Positions 49,977 through 59,637 of a DNA stretch of 64,000 nt are shown here, piece after piece. The notes beneath the pieces were generated by a model, which was not told where the DNA came from, ran no database searches, and worked only from the letters and a program-made list of their open reading frames with translations. Numbering within the stretch: position 1 is the stretch's first letter; each line of letters begins with the position of its first letter. Both the position numbers and the translations under genes were made by a program. Source of the DNA: a bacterium (GTDB lineage: Bacteria > Arandabacterota > Arandabacteria > Arandabacterales > Arandabacteraceae); NCBI GenBank assembly GCA_029933125.1, contig JAOZOU010000001.1, forward strand, positions 256,073-320,072. The letters run 5' to 3'.

Positions 49977-52088
49977 TTATTCGAGCACCACCTTACCGTC
50001 CATATAGGCAGGTACTGGAACACCCAGAAGGTCAAGAACGGATGGGGCAATATCCTGTATGGACGGATTGGGAACGGTGATCTTGCGATTTGATATGAAA
50101 ACTGCTGGAACACATTCAGGGTCTATACAGTGATCTCCACTCCATGCCTTGGTGTTATCGGTGAAAACCCTGTCAGTTACCTTGCCCGTAACCCCTTCCC
50201 ATGAAGCTCTGTAACCTGCATTATAGCCAATTATCAGATCAGGACCTTCAGCAACATAAGGCCCTGAATAAACCTCTCTAGCATCGTAAACATTCTTGAT
50301 CGCTACCTCACCTGTCTCCTCATCCTTAAGCCCCGTTAACAGGTCTTTGAGTTCCATGACGAGATTGGCAGCATCTTGTGGATCCACTATGCCTTGGCTC
50401 TCCCTGTCCTTGAGATTAAGATATATACCACCAAGACCAAGTGCATAAGCCTTTGTACGGCTCCAATCCACACCTTCGAACCATTCGCCACTTTCGTTGC
50501 CCTCCTTAAGATGGAGGTAACCCTCTTGTTTGAGCCATGAATTGAGATTAACACCTCTTCGGAAAGGCTTGAAACCGTGATCTGACATTATTATCAGGGC
50601 TGTGCGATCATCCACATATCTGAGCACCTTCCCAACTATCTCATCAACCTTGACATAAAGCTTCTCTATCGCATCTTTGTGACGCTCGCTTTCCTTGTCG
50701 CGATTAGCTGGATGGGTGGGATCGATATAGCGCCAGAGCATGTGCTGGATTCTATCGGTGATATCGAATACACAGGCAATCGCCCCACGCCTGACCCTTT
50801 CAAGCTCATTAAAGAGCATGCGCTCACGTTCTTCATTGATGAGATAGGCTTGCTCAAGGAACTGATCCTCATTGATTATGCGCTCGTTGAGTGCCCAGGT
50901 ATCCTCAGCAAGCCCGAGAGTTGCATAAGGACCGAGAAGCTTTGCGAGGTAGATTGAGTAGATGAAGGGATGGGATATTGGCATTGCTGGCTTCTCAGGG
51001 TCGATGTTTATGGGAGTGACATAGAGCTCAACATCTGGATTCACCGACTTGAGAATGAAGCGGCATATCCCCCTCACCTTAACCCCCAAGCCTGCATTGA
51101 ATTCAAGCCCAACCCAGGGCGAATGCTTTCCTATCTCAAGCCTGTTTGCCTCATTGCCAATGTGAATTGTTGCAGTCGATCCATCGTCATTGAGGACTAA
51201 CTTGAAAGGAAGCGTGAGGGGTTTACTATCTTTGAGCATGATGTTTTCGGGACCGATGAGTTCGCCAACATAGCCGCCATCGGTCTTGCTCAGCTTATAA
51301 GCAAATCCACCCGTGTAGTTGCTAATTGCCTTCTCATTGGTCGTGTAGAAGCTGAAGCTTCCCTGTGTTCCCCTCAGATCTGGAACACAAAGCGATGAAA
51401 GCTGGACACCCCCGAATTTATCAGGTGGAAAGGTTATCGGGACCCGAATGATTGAGCTAAAGATCTCATGCTCGGCTAGCACAGTCCAGAAGGGTTTGCT
51501 CTTGCGAAGTGACCTATAGGATGGTTTCGAAAGAGGTATGCGATAGCGACCAAGTGAGAGCCATCTCGATGGCGGTCTTATATCAGCAGAGGAGAGTTTG
51601 GAGAGATAGGAGCGCCGCTCGGGCGCAAGGAAATCAAAGATGTTATGTTTGCCAGGATTAACTCCCGTTGAAAAGGAGGACCAGGCAACAGGTGATATTG
51701 GCGGGCAGGTGCTCCGCATGCGCTTGAAGCTTCCACGAACGATGAGGCTATGGAGATTCGGCACCTTTCCTTTGGATCGAAGATCATCAAGGATCTCAGG
51801 GTCAAGACCGTCAAAGCCAACAATGATCACTCGGTCAACTTTGCCTTTGGGAACATTCCCTCGCCTTCGAATCCTCTTGATTAAGAACCTTATGGGCCAG
51901 GTAATAAAGAAAATGAAAGCGACAAAGAAAGTGGCAAAAAGGACAAGAAAAGATGTAAGGAAGGCAAAACCAGCACCAGGTCCAATGTACGCATAGGCTA
52001 CCGATGGGAGTACAACCCCAAGCAACACAGATGCTATGAAGAGATGCGATGGCATCCCTCGTGTGCATGAATCAGCCTTTGATCTCAT
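49977..52088 (-). CDS. Alkaline phosphatase superfamily enzyme with N-terminal membrane anchor
   Basis: 703 residues from the ATG at 52088 (an adjacent TTG is possible). The N-terminus has a signal-like segment and a second long hydrophobic stretch ('GFAFLTSFLVLFATFFVAFIFFITWPIRFLI' region), then 'VIIVGFDGLDPEILDDLRSKG', 'CPPISPVAWSSFSTGVNPGKHNIFDF' in parts and 'IIMSDHGFKPFRRGVNLN'. It is a paralog of the gene at 48001. The anchor may keep it in the membrane while the sister is free in the periplasm. It lies 55 bases after the YfcE-like phosphodiesterase gene, so the whole set is likely one operon. Confidence 0.83.
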   Translation of the reverse strand: MRSKADSCTRGMPSHLFIASVLLGVVLPSVAYAYIGPGAGFAFLTSFLVLFATFFVAFIFFITWPIRFLIKRIRRRGNVPKGKVDRVIIVGFDGLDPEILDDLRSKGKVPNLHSLIVRGSFKRMRSTCPPISPVAWSSFSTGVNPGKHNIFDFLAPERRSYLSKLSSADIRPPSRWLSLGRYRIPLSKPSYRSLRKSKPFWTVLAEHEIFSSIIRVPITFPPDKFGGVQLSSLCVPDLRGTQGSFSFYTTNEKAISNYTGGFAYKLSKTDGGYVGELIGPENIMLKDSKPLTLPFKLVLNDDGSTATIHIGNEANRLEIGKHSPWVGLEFNAGLGVKVRGICRFILKSVNPDVELYVTPINIDPEKPAMPISHPFIYSIYLAKLLGPYATLGLAEDTWALNERIINEDQFLEQAYLINEERERMLFNELERVRRGAIACVFDITDRIQHMLWRYIDPTHPANRDKESERHKDAIEKLYVKVDEIVGKVLRYVDDRTALIIMSDHGFKPFRRGVNLNSWLKQEGYLHLKEGNESGEWFEGVDWSRTKAYALGLGGIYLNLKDRESQGIVDPQDAANLVMELKDLLTGLKDEETGEVAIKNVYDAREVYSGPYVAEGPDLIIGYNAGYRASWEGVTGKVTDRVFTDNTKAWSGDHCIDPECVPAVFISNRKITVPNPSIQDIAPSVLDLLGVPVPAYMDGKVVLE

Positions 52089-52146
52089 CAATGTTTTAAT
52101 CGGCCTACCCTTAGGTGTCCTTTTGCTCGAAATTCGTCTCCAACTG

Positions 52147-52692
52147 CTATTTTAGATGCTTCCTGATCTCAATGCTGGCTATCTGTTCGCCACCCTTAAG
52201 CCCTACAAGCCTGGCTTTCAAGAGATCTGGCACAACCTCAACTATCGCAAAACTGGGCTCCCTGCCCTTCTTGTCCTTCTCTTTTAGATGCCCCGGATTG
52301 ATAAATAGTATCCCATCTATCTCTTCAAGACGAGGAATATGCGTATGACCATGAAGTATGACATCGACCTGCTTGGCTCTGATGAGATTCTGAGGTTTGA
52401 GATCTGACGGCAGGTCATTGGCATGTGAGACATCGGTGTGGGTCAAGAGAAAGCGCCATCCTTCGAATTCCTTGATGACTCTGTTGGGGATTGAGGGATC
52501 TGCGTAATATTCACTGAAGACACCTGGGACACGCAGGTAATCGCGATCATACTCCTCAAAAATGAGGGCATCATCGTAGTCATCACCAAGGTGAACAAAG
52601 AGGTCTATGGGTGCAGCCTCAAGCATCATTGAAACCGCTTGCCTCAACCCTTCAACGTTCCCATGCGTGTCACTAACAACTCCAAGAACCAA
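52147..52692 (-). CDS. YfcE/MJ0936-type metallophosphodiesterase
   Basis: 181 residues, TTG start with GGGGGTGAG upstream. 'GVVSDTHGN' (Asp, His), 'FVHLGDDYDD' (Asp), 'FLLTHTDVSHANDL' (His) and 'VILHGHTHIPRLEEIDGILFINPG' in parts (His, His) give the calcineurin-like phosphodiesterase metal site of the YfcE family. It hydrolyses small phosphodiesters. It heads the operon of alkaline-phosphatase-superfamily genes; its upstream gap is described below. Confidence 0.9.
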   Translation of the reverse strand: MVLGVVSDTHGNVEGLRQAVSMMLEAAPIDLFVHLGDDYDDALIFEEYDRDYLRVPGVFSEYYADPSIPNRVIKEFEGWRFLLTHTDVSHANDLPSDLKPQNLIRAKQVDVILHGHTHIPRLEEIDGILFINPGHLKEKDKKGREPSFAIVEVVPDLLKARLVGLKGGEQIASIEIRKHLK

Positions 52693-53346
52693 CGAAGCTC
52701 ACCCCCACCAGCATATTTTAACCTAAAACCTCGCTTATTGCTTTGCAACCCATTTGCAGTGCATCCAAAGCTGTGCGAAATATTCTGCAAGAATGGGCTG
52801 GAATCTGCAATAGATACACTATCCCAAAGAACCCATCGCTTCACCCCCAGCTCACCACCACCCCTCATCTATCTCTGCATACTGCTTGCTGCACCATCAA
52901 CGGTTGATGAAGCCGGTGAAGGGGGTTGAGTTGTTGAGGGACCTTTCCGCAGGGAAAAGTGAGGCAGTTCTTACTTCACTCACTGTCCATTGGTCAATGA
53001 GCCACCGGGCTCACCAATTCCATCGCCGCCTGACTCATGCACACCGACTACCTTCAAGTCTCAACGTGGTCACCATCATCTCCCAGGCCGACCGGTGTAA
53101 GAGGCCAGGTGTTCTTATTCTATCTCTGTTGAAACCGAATACCGCTTGTGAGAGCCGATGCTTGCAGAAATCATAGATGCGCCCTGTATTTGCCTTACGC
53201 TTCTATCCACCGAGGATATGAACGAGGCTTAAGGCCACTTCCATTGTGTCACCTTGTCTCTTCGTGCACCGTTCAAGAGTTACGTTTCCGCTTGATTCTC
53301 CGGTGGCTCTCTCGTAGAATGTGCGTGTTCTTCGAGGAGGTCGTGG
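52693..53346. other. 650-base gap without a recognised gene, with hairpins
   Basis: No reading frame in either strand looks like a protein; short frames lack ribosome sites and sensible composition. A hairpin TGAGCC-ACCG-GGCTCA (52998-53013), flanked by TTGG and CCAA that can also pair, and a smaller TTTCC-GCAG-GGAAA hairpin (around 52950-52963) are present. The segment could encode a structured RNA or a decayed gene. I cannot name either. Confidence 0.4.
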
Positions 53347-54369
53347 GTGCCACTTAGATTTGGCTGCGAGTCGTGTGGTAAAGAGATCGTAGTTAAGTAT
53401 CTTAAGGTCGGTGATACTGCATGTTGTCCATTCTGCGGAAGTTTTGTGAATGTTCCCCCCTCGGCAGAGGAAATCGATGCTGAATCCACAGCCCTCGTCA
53501 CCGCACGTTCTCAGGTCCAACCCGCTCCTCAAGCCGCTCAGCCAACTGTAATTCCAAGCCCAATCATGGCAAGAGATATCAAAGGCATACTGGCCGAGAC
53601 AATGAGGATCTTCGGAACCAACTTTGTACAGATATTCATCTTCTCATCAATAGCCGTTGTGGTTGCACTAAGCAGTGGTATCCCTTTTTGGCTACTTGTA
53701 TCGAAACACCCCAACGTCTGGTACCACTTTTCGAGAGTTGACAGTTCAAAAATAGCAATCGGCGTGTTCGCATTGGTAGTCGGCACCCTTCTGGCGATTA
53801 GCATTGCCACAGCGCTTATTAGTATCCTAGGAGCATGGCAATATGTCGGGGCTGAATTTCGAACGAGGCCCGTTTATCAAATTGCCTTAAGGAGATTGGG
53901 AAAGATCATTGCTGCTATCCTGCTTGTCCTTGCCTTCGAGGGTTTGATGGCGGCCTCGCTAGTTCTGCTTCCTCGTGGAGCCGTTGTATTGTTTGGGTCA
54001 GCAGGAGCACTCCTTGTGATACCAATGTTAGTTCTTATTATTTATCTCAGCTTCCGTATTTGTCTTGCGCCTGTGAGCGCCGCCATTGAAAACTGCGGTC
54101 CACTTGTGGCCATCAAGCGCAGTTGGAACCTGGTAGAAGGACACTGGTGGAAGGTGGCTGTGTGCCAAATTATCATCTGGCTTGTTATGCTTCCGATTGC
54201 ACTTATCTTCAGTCAGTCGTCAGCTTTCGCATCAGTAGTTCCGTCACTGTTCATGCATGCTGCTTTTATACTCTGCCAGACAGTGCTTTACTTCGATCTC
54301 CGGGTGCGCAAGGAAGGCTATGAACGTGCTAACCTCGAGGCTGAACTGGCCTTGCTGCTCAGCCCATGA
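53347..54369 (+). CDS. Zinc-ribbon membrane protein
   Basis: 340 residues, GTG start with GAGGAGGT 6 bases upstream. A short zinc ribbon (CESCGK...CPFCGS) at about 7-31 is followed by a proline-rich linker and five or six membrane helices ('IFIFSSIAVVVALSSGIPFWLL', 'IAIGVFALVVGTLLAISIATALISILGAW', 'ALLVIPMLVLIIYLSFRICL' and others, in parts). The helix part resembles the GPDPase/DUF975-like membrane domains. Function is unknown. The gene stands alone, with the large gap upstream and no coupling to bpsA downstream. Confidence 0.72.
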   Translation: MPLRFGCESCGKEIVVKYLKVGDTACCPFCGSFVNVPPSAEEIDAESTALVTARSQVQPAPQAAQPTVIPSPIMARDIKGILAETMRIFGTNFVQIFIFSSIAVVVALSSGIPFWLLVSKHPNVWYHFSRVDSSKIAIGVFALVVGTLLAISIATALISILGAWQYVGAEFRTRPVYQIALRRLGKIIAAILLVLAFEGLMAASLVLLPRGAVVLFGSAGALLVIPMLVLIIYLSFRICLAPVSAAIENCGPLVAIKRSWNLVEGHWWKVAVCQIIIWLVMLPIALIFSQSSAFASVVPSLFMHAAFILCQTVLYFDLRVRKEGYERANLEAELALLLSP

Positions 54370-54594
54370 CCAACCCTGCACCTAATACAGAAATTCTTCG
54401 TGACACTTCTTAGGCACCTCCTACCCCAACATCTCCAAGCCATGACCTCCACTTTTCCTCCTGCCACTACCAAACTAAAGTCCGGTTGCTCTAAGAGATG
54501 ATATTTGTTAGTATGTTTTTTGTTCTTTCAGTTAATGTGTGTTTCGCTCTTGTTTCCTTCAAACAATGGAGCGACAAGCAATAGGCGAGGTGGC
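54370..54594. other. Intergenic segment before bpsA
   Basis: 225 bases. A weak promoter candidate is TTGCTC (54486-54491) with TAGTAT (54509-54514), 17 bases apart. An in-frame extension of bpsA up to 54505 is open but rejected, as the ribosome site favours 54595. Confidence 0.3.
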
Positions 54595-55596
54595 ATGACG
54601 CGCGTTACACACGCAGAAGCAAAGGTTCTCAGAGAACTTCTTGACAGCAGGAATCCCTGGGAGGTAGCCGGTAGAGTTAGGCTTGCTTTTCCTCAATATG
54701 TAACCACCCTCAAGAGACTCGAACGCAAAGGTTATGTGAAAAGTGCCCCCGGCAGGGTTAGCCTTACCCGAGGTGGTCTGGCTTTAGCACGCAAGCTCCG
54801 ACTTCGATCAAGAAGTGAAATCAACCGCACCCTTAAAACTGCGCGAAAGACTTTCAGCCAGTTGAGTCGCAGTAGACCTGGTAGCGTTAGCGCATTTGAC
54901 CAGGGCTTTATGACCACCGAATCAGTCTTCAATCGTCTCGAACTCATGGCGAAAATGGGAGATCTTGATGGGAAGCGGATTGCAATCCTTGGAGATGATG
55001 ACCTGCTCTCGCTTGCCATCTGTCTGGCTTCAAATCCAGAGCATATCACGGTCTTTGAAATAGATAAGCGCCTTGTTGAGTTTATTCTTGATGTCGCACG
55101 AAAACATAACTTCCCGATTGATTCCCAGTGCTTTGATTTGAGGGAGCCACTTCCAAAGAAGCTCATGGGCAAGTATGACACCTTCGCAAGCGATCCTTCC
55201 GAAACCCTGGCAGGTCTAAAGATGTTCATCGGAAGAGGGCTCTTTCTCTTGAAACCAGGTGAAGGGCGAGCCGCCTATTTCGGTTTGACCTCGATAGAAG
55301 CCTCGACGACAAAGTGGGCTAGGTTTGAGCGCTGGCTGCTTAATCGCTACGAGCTGGTTATAACTCATATCCTTCCAGAGAATGCCTACTACCACAATTG
55401 GCCTGACCTCATTAGTCAGGTTGAATGCTTTGATTTTGATTGCCTCAATGCGATGCCCGAGTCGCTCTGGTTTAATTCATCACTCATGCGCCTGGAGACT
55501 CTTAAAGACTTTGTTCCAAAGCCCATGGGAAGAATAACCAAGCCAATATTTAACGATGAAGAAGCCTGTGGCATTATTGGACAGGAGGGGATATGA
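54595..55596 (+). CDS. bpsA: Branched-chain polyamine synthase (BpsA)-like aminopropyltransferase
   Basis: 333 residues, ATG with GAGGTGG. A winged-helix N-terminal part ('NPWEVAGRVRLAFPQYVTTLKRLERKGYV', in parts) precedes a methyltransferase-fold domain with 'RIAILGDDDLLSLAICLAS' (SAM-type loop), 'ITVFEIDKRLVEFI' and 'CFDLREPLPKKLMGKYDTFASDPSETLAG' in parts. This is the DUF43/BpsA family, which adds aminopropyl groups from decarboxylated SAM to spermidine to make N4-branched polyamines in hot-environment archaea and bacteria. It overlaps speD, which makes the aminopropyl donor, by 4 bases. Confidence 0.85.
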   Translation: MTRVTHAEAKVLRELLDSRNPWEVAGRVRLAFPQYVTTLKRLERKGYVKSAPGRVSLTRGGLALARKLRLRSRSEINRTLKTARKTFSQLSRSRPGSVSAFDQGFMTTESVFNRLELMAKMGDLDGKRIAILGDDDLLSLAICLASNPEHITVFEIDKRLVEFILDVARKHNFPIDSQCFDLREPLPKKLMGKYDTFASDPSETLAGLKMFIGRGLFLLKPGEGRAAYFGLTSIEASTTKWARFERWLLNRYELVITHILPENAYYHNWPDLISQVECFDFDCLNAMPESLWFNSSLMRLETLKDFVPKPMGRITKPIFNDEEACGIIGQEGI

Positions 55597-55952
55597 AAGG
55601 TGATCGAGGATTTGCCCGACATGTGATCCTCGAGTTGTGGGATGCCAAGAATACCAACTCAGCAGAGACGATTGAAAAGGCTCTCCGAAAGGCTTGTGAT
55701 ATAGGTAACCTCCGGCTGGTGAAGATATACATCCACCAGTTCTCACCTTATGGGGTTTCAGGGGTAGCTCTCATTGCAGAATCTCACATAACAATTCATA
55801 CCTGGCCTGAATATAGCTTTGCTGCTGTTGATATCTATTCGAGCAAGGATAGCGCTGACATAGCCAAAATAGCTGATGTCATAACCTCTGCCTTCTCCCC
55901 GTGCCAGGTCAATCGCGTAAACATCGACCGTGGCACCCAGAAACCTGATTGA
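55593..55952 (+). CDS. speD: S-adenosylmethionine decarboxylase proenzyme
   Basis: 119 residues. 'GVSGVALIAESHITIHTWPEYSFAAVDIY' (about residues 51-79) includes the processing site Glu-Ser and the conserved His, typical of the small class 1B SpeD enzymes whose Ser becomes a pyruvoyl group. It supplies decarboxylated SAM to the aminopropyltransferase encoded just before it, with overlapping stop and start (ATGA). Length is normal for prokaryotic SpeD. Confidence 0.92.
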   Translation: MKGDRGFARHVILELWDAKNTNSAETIEKALRKACDIGNLRLVKIYIHQFSPYGVSGVALIAESHITIHTWPEYSFAAVDIYSSKDSADIAKIADVITSAFSPCQVNRVNIDRGTQKPD

Positions 55953-56026
55953 TACCAGCCTCATCCAGCTTGAGCACACCCTCGCCCAGATGGTAGACTG
56001 GTGTTGCTCTTAGATTCTTCCTAAAA

Positions 56027-57946
56027 ATGGGATGGCAAAAGGTGAGACATGGTGAAGGCTCCCTGCTACAATCGCTCCTGCTAACTCTAACCGTAGCCTT
56101 GGTGATCGGAATGGGGATGGGACTGGTTGGCGGTTGCCTTCAGGTTAGCTCCAATCGCTATCTGGCATATGGGATGGATCATCTTGCCCTCCTCACTTTC
56201 AAAAGTCTTGTGAATCAGTGTTTACTCACCTTTGGCATGATACTTCTTGTGCTTCTTGGGTGCTATCTCCTCATCCCCCTGCGGTCAGACAGGGCAAGGA
56301 ATGGCTTCATCTGGATTGCCCTGATCATCTTGCTTCTTGCTATAGCTCGCCTGCTCATCAAGTGGTACGCTGTTCCAATTGCGACAATACCTGTATGGAT
56401 AAGAAGAACATCAGAAGAGCTCATGCGGCTCGTTCGGGGCCAGGCCACCCTCACCCATTTCATGAACTACCTTAGAAACCGCCTGGCTGCGGGTTCTCTT
56501 TTAGTTGGAATCGTCAGCGCTATTGTCATCCTCGCGCTAACGGTGAGAAAGTTCGACCTAAAGGGTATCCTCAAGAGATGGAAGCGCACACGCTACCTTC
56601 GTCTTCTGATTCCTCTTGCCATACTCTTTGCCATCATCAATGTGGCAACCTGGATTGATGAGAGCCGCACCAAGCCCAAAGGTTACAATGTAGTTCTCAT
56701 AGGGATTGATACATGGCGGGCCGACCATGTGAGCTGCTTTGGCTATCGGCGCTTAACAATGCCCGAGGTTGACGACCTTGCCAGCAAAGGAATTGTCTTT
56801 CTCAATTCCTACTCTACAACCTCATGGACCCTGCCTTCCTTCCTCTCGATTCTTACATCCCTTTATCAAAGCTCTCACGGGGTGATAAGCAGCGAATACA
56901 AACTCGCTGCATCAAATGTTACCCTGGCTGAGATACTTCGCAACCGTGGCTACAGAACCGCCGGCTTCATATCAGGTACCTATCTTAAGCGCACATTTGG
57001 CTTCGACCAGGGATTTGATATCTATGAGGAATCAGTCACAAATGCTGAACTCATAAAGACATATGACGATATAACCTCACCACGCATAACCCAACTCGTC
57101 ACATCTTGGCTAAGGAAGAACTGCGCTCAACCCTTCTTTGTCTTTGCCCACTATTGGGACCCCCACTTCGACTACATCCCACCAGCTCCTTTCGATACCC
57201 TCTTCGATCCCGATTATCCAGGCTCAGTCAACGCTAAAGGATTCATGACAAATCCAGCGATAAATCCGGATATGGATCCGCGAGATCTTTATCACATCAT
57301 ATCCCTCTATGATGGTGAGCTTCGGTGGACGGATCTTCACATAGGGAAACTCGTTCAAACCCTCGATGATCTCGATGTGCTCGATAGAACTATCATAGTC
57401 CTCGTTGGTGACCACGGTGAGGAATTCTTTGAACATGGTGGCAAGGGACATCGAAACACTCTCTACAATGAAGTCATACATGTTCCAATTATCTTCTGGA
57501 TTCCAGGGGGAATTTATGCAAAAGAGGTGAGATCCAACACGAGCACAGTCGATGTGATGCCTACAATACTTGACCTGCTTGGAATAGCTCCACCAACACC
57601 GATTGATGGGCAAAGCCTTGTGTCGAGCTTTAGCTCCCGTCCAGATTCTCTGGCAGCGGAACGCCCCATTTACAGTGAACTTTCGGATTTTCTTTGGGCA
57701 ATGATCAAAGGCCACTTTAAGATCATCTTTGATTCCAAAACCGGCAACTGGGAGCTTTACGACTTAGCCCGTGATCCTCAAGAGACCCACAATCTGGCAA
57801 GCGAGCTTCCTGCCGTCACACAGGACCTAAGCCGCAAGCTTCAGGCATGGATAACCACACAAAATCGTCGCAAACTCGCTCGCAAGCGAGCAATCCAGGA
57901 TAGCCAGACAAGACGGCAGCTTAAAGCCCTTGGCTATATCCAGTAG
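56027..57946 (+). CDS. Membrane sulfatase-fold phosphotransferase (LtaS-like)
   Basis: 639 residues. Four or five N-terminal membrane helices (to about 210) precede a sulfatase-family domain with 'VVLIGIDTWRADHVSCFGY' (metal Asp), 'STTSWTLPSFLSILTSLYQSSHGV' in parts, 'AHYWDPHFDYIPP' and 'VLVGDHGEEFFEHGGKGHRNTLY' in parts (Asp-His and His). The formylglycine motif C-x-P-x-R is absent, so a Thr or Ser nucleophile as in LtaS or phosphoethanolamine transferases is likely. The end reads LKALGYIQ. The substrate is unknown. No ribosome site is obvious, so the start is uncertain. Confidence 0.82.
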   Translation: MGWQKVRHGEGSLLQSLLLTLTVALVIGMGMGLVGGCLQVSSNRYLAYGMDHLALLTFKSLVNQCLLTFGMILLVLLGCYLLIPLRSDRARNGFIWIALIILLLAIARLLIKWYAVPIATIPVWIRRTSEELMRLVRGQATLTHFMNYLRNRLAAGSLLVGIVSAIVILALTVRKFDLKGILKRWKRTRYLRLLIPLAILFAIINVATWIDESRTKPKGYNVVLIGIDTWRADHVSCFGYRRLTMPEVDDLASKGIVFLNSYSTTSWTLPSFLSILTSLYQSSHGVISSEYKLAASNVTLAEILRNRGYRTAGFISGTYLKRTFGFDQGFDIYEESVTNAELIKTYDDITSPRITQLVTSWLRKNCAQPFFVFAHYWDPHFDYIPPAPFDTLFDPDYPGSVNAKGFMTNPAINPDMDPRDLYHIISLYDGELRWTDLHIGKLVQTLDDLDVLDRTIIVLVGDHGEEFFEHGGKGHRNTLYNEVIHVPIIFWIPGGIYAKEVRSNTSTVDVMPTILDLLGIAPPTPIDGQSLVSSFSSRPDSLAAERPIYSELSDFLWAMIKGHFKIIFDSKTGNWELYDLARDPQETHNLASELPAVTQDLSRKLQAWITTQNRRKLARKRAIQDSQTRRQLKALGYIQ

Positions 57947-57960
57947 CACACGATGAGGCC

Positions 57961-59637
57961 CTAGCGGTAGCGATTGGTTATTGGCATTCGTCTGTCCTTG
58001 CCAAAAGCACGAGGAGTTATCTTTATTCCCGGTGGCCCCTGTCTTCGCTTGTACTCATTGCGATCCACAAGCTCAGCGACTCTGCGGACGATAGCACGAG
58101 GGAAGCCTCTTGCCACAATTTCATCCACAGACATGTCTTCTACCACGTACATATCAAGAATGGGATCAAGGAGCTCATAAGGAGGAAGGGAGTCCTCATC
58201 ACGCTGATCGGGTCTGAGCTCCGCCGAAGGCGGCTTGGTAAGTATCTCCACAGGGATTACAGGCTCAAGCGAATTTCGATATCGCGCCAGTTCATAGACA
58301 AGTGTTTTGGGAACGTCCTTGAGAATTGCGAAGCCGCCTGCAAGATCACCATAGAGCGTACAGTAGCCGACCGCCAGCTCGCTCTTGTTACCCGTATTGA
58401 GAACAAGGTAGCCAAACTTATTGGAAAGTGCCATGAGGAGGTTACCACGTATTCTTGCCTGGATGTTCTCTTCGGTAACATCAAATGGGAGCCCTTCAAA
58501 GATCGGTCTAAGGGTGCGCAGATAAGCCCTGAAAATTGTCTCGATGTCTAACTTCAACAACTTGATATCGAGAGCTCTTGCGAGTCTTTGCGCATCCCTG
58601 ACACTTGCCTCAGAGGAGAAGCGCGATGGCATCGCCACCCCAACAACTCTATCCTTCCCCAGGGCGTCGACCGCTATAGTTGCAACGAGAGAGGAATCGA
58701 TACCACCACTCAATCCGACCACTACCGTCTTGAATCGATTCTTACGGACATAGTCATGTGTTCCCAAGACAATCGCTGTGTAAATTTCCTCAAGGCGATC
58801 GAGTGTTGGGGCTAGGTGAGGAGCCAAGGAGGCTCTTCTGCGCCTGCGTGTGTGTTTTACCCTTATCACTCTGGCTGGGAGCAAGCCAGAGCCCTGCCTC
58901 AAAGGATGTCTCCTCGTGCCGCCAATATCCACAACGATAAGATCTTCACGGAATTGCTTACCTCGGGCAATGATCTCGCCCTGGGGATTGACAACAAGGC
59001 TGTGGCCATCAAAAACGAGCTCATCCTGCCCACCTACCAGGTTGACATATGCGACATGGGTTGATGTCGTGTGTGCCCTTTCAGCCATCAAAGCCTGGCG
59101 CTCCCCACCCTTGCCTATGTGATAGGGAGAGCTCGAGATATTAAGGGCTACCCCTGCACCCACTGCTGCCTGAGCCTCAATAACGTCACCCACCCAGATG
59201 TCCTCACATATGCTCACCCCTACCTTGAAGCCATCCACTGAGATCACTCCGACTCTGTCACCGGGAGCAAAATAGCGCTGCTCATCGAAAACACCATAAT
59301 TGGGAAGGTGTATCTTGTCTATAGCAGCTACCACCTTACCACCAGATAGAATTGCTGCAGAGTTGTAGGCTTTTTCTCCTTTGCGGGGATAACCAACAAT
59401 TGCAACGATTCCCTTCACATCATGAGCAAGCTCTTTGAGAGCTTCCTCGCAATCGCTAAGAAAGCCTGGGCGGAGTATGAGATCTTCAGCAGGATACCCT
59501 GAGATGGCAAGCTCAGGAAAGGCAACGATGTCGGCTCTATAGCGCTTTGCCTTCTCGATCCAGTGACGGATCTTCCTCACATTGCCACGTAGATCCCCGA
59601 CCGTGACATTTAGCTGCGCAAGCGCTATCCTAAGCAT
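57961..59637 (-). CDS. nadE: Glutamine-dependent NAD+ synthetase
   Basis: 558 residues. An N-terminal nitrilase-type glutaminase domain with 'IVAFPELAISGYPAEDLIL' (Glu), 'IDKIHLPNYGVFDEQRYF' (Lys) and 'VGVSICEDIWVGD' (Cys) is followed from about residue 290 by the synthetase with 'VVGLSGGIDSSLVATIAV' (PP-loop) and 'TGNKSELAVGYCTLYGDLAGGFA' (in parts). It amidates nicotinic acid adenine dinucleotide with ATP and glutamine-derived ammonia. ATG has GGGGGAGG upstream. It is alone on its strand, convergent with the sulfatase-fold gene. Confidence 0.94.
   Translation of the reverse strand: MLRIALAQLNVTVGDLRGNVRKIRHWIEKAKRYRADIVAFPELAISGYPAEDLILRPGFLSDCEEALKELAHDVKGIVAIVGYPRKGEKAYNSAAILSGGKVVAAIDKIHLPNYGVFDEQRYFAPGDRVGVISVDGFKVGVSICEDIWVGDVIEAQAAVGAGVALNISSSPYHIGKGGERQALMAERAHTTSTHVAYVNLVGGQDELVFDGHSLVVNPQGEIIARGKQFREDLIVVDIGGTRRHPLRQGSGLLPARVIRVKHTRRRRRASLAPHLAPTLDRLEEIYTAIVLGTHDYVRKNRFKTVVVGLSGGIDSSLVATIAVDALGKDRVVGVAMPSRFSSEASVRDAQRLARALDIKLLKLDIETIFRAYLRTLRPIFEGLPFDVTEENIQARIRGNLLMALSNKFGYLVLNTGNKSELAVGYCTLYGDLAGGFAILKDVPKTLVYELARYRNSLEPVIPVEILTKPPSAELRPDQRDEDSLPPYELLDPILDMYVVEDMSVDEIVARGFPRAIVRRVAELVDRNEYKRRQGPPGIKITPRAFGKDRRMPITNRYR

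Noticed and set aside
53203-53532. A 109-codon minus-strand frame across the start of the zinc-ribbon gene
   Set aside because: No ribosome site, no recognisable motif, and it overlaps the well-supported + strand gene.
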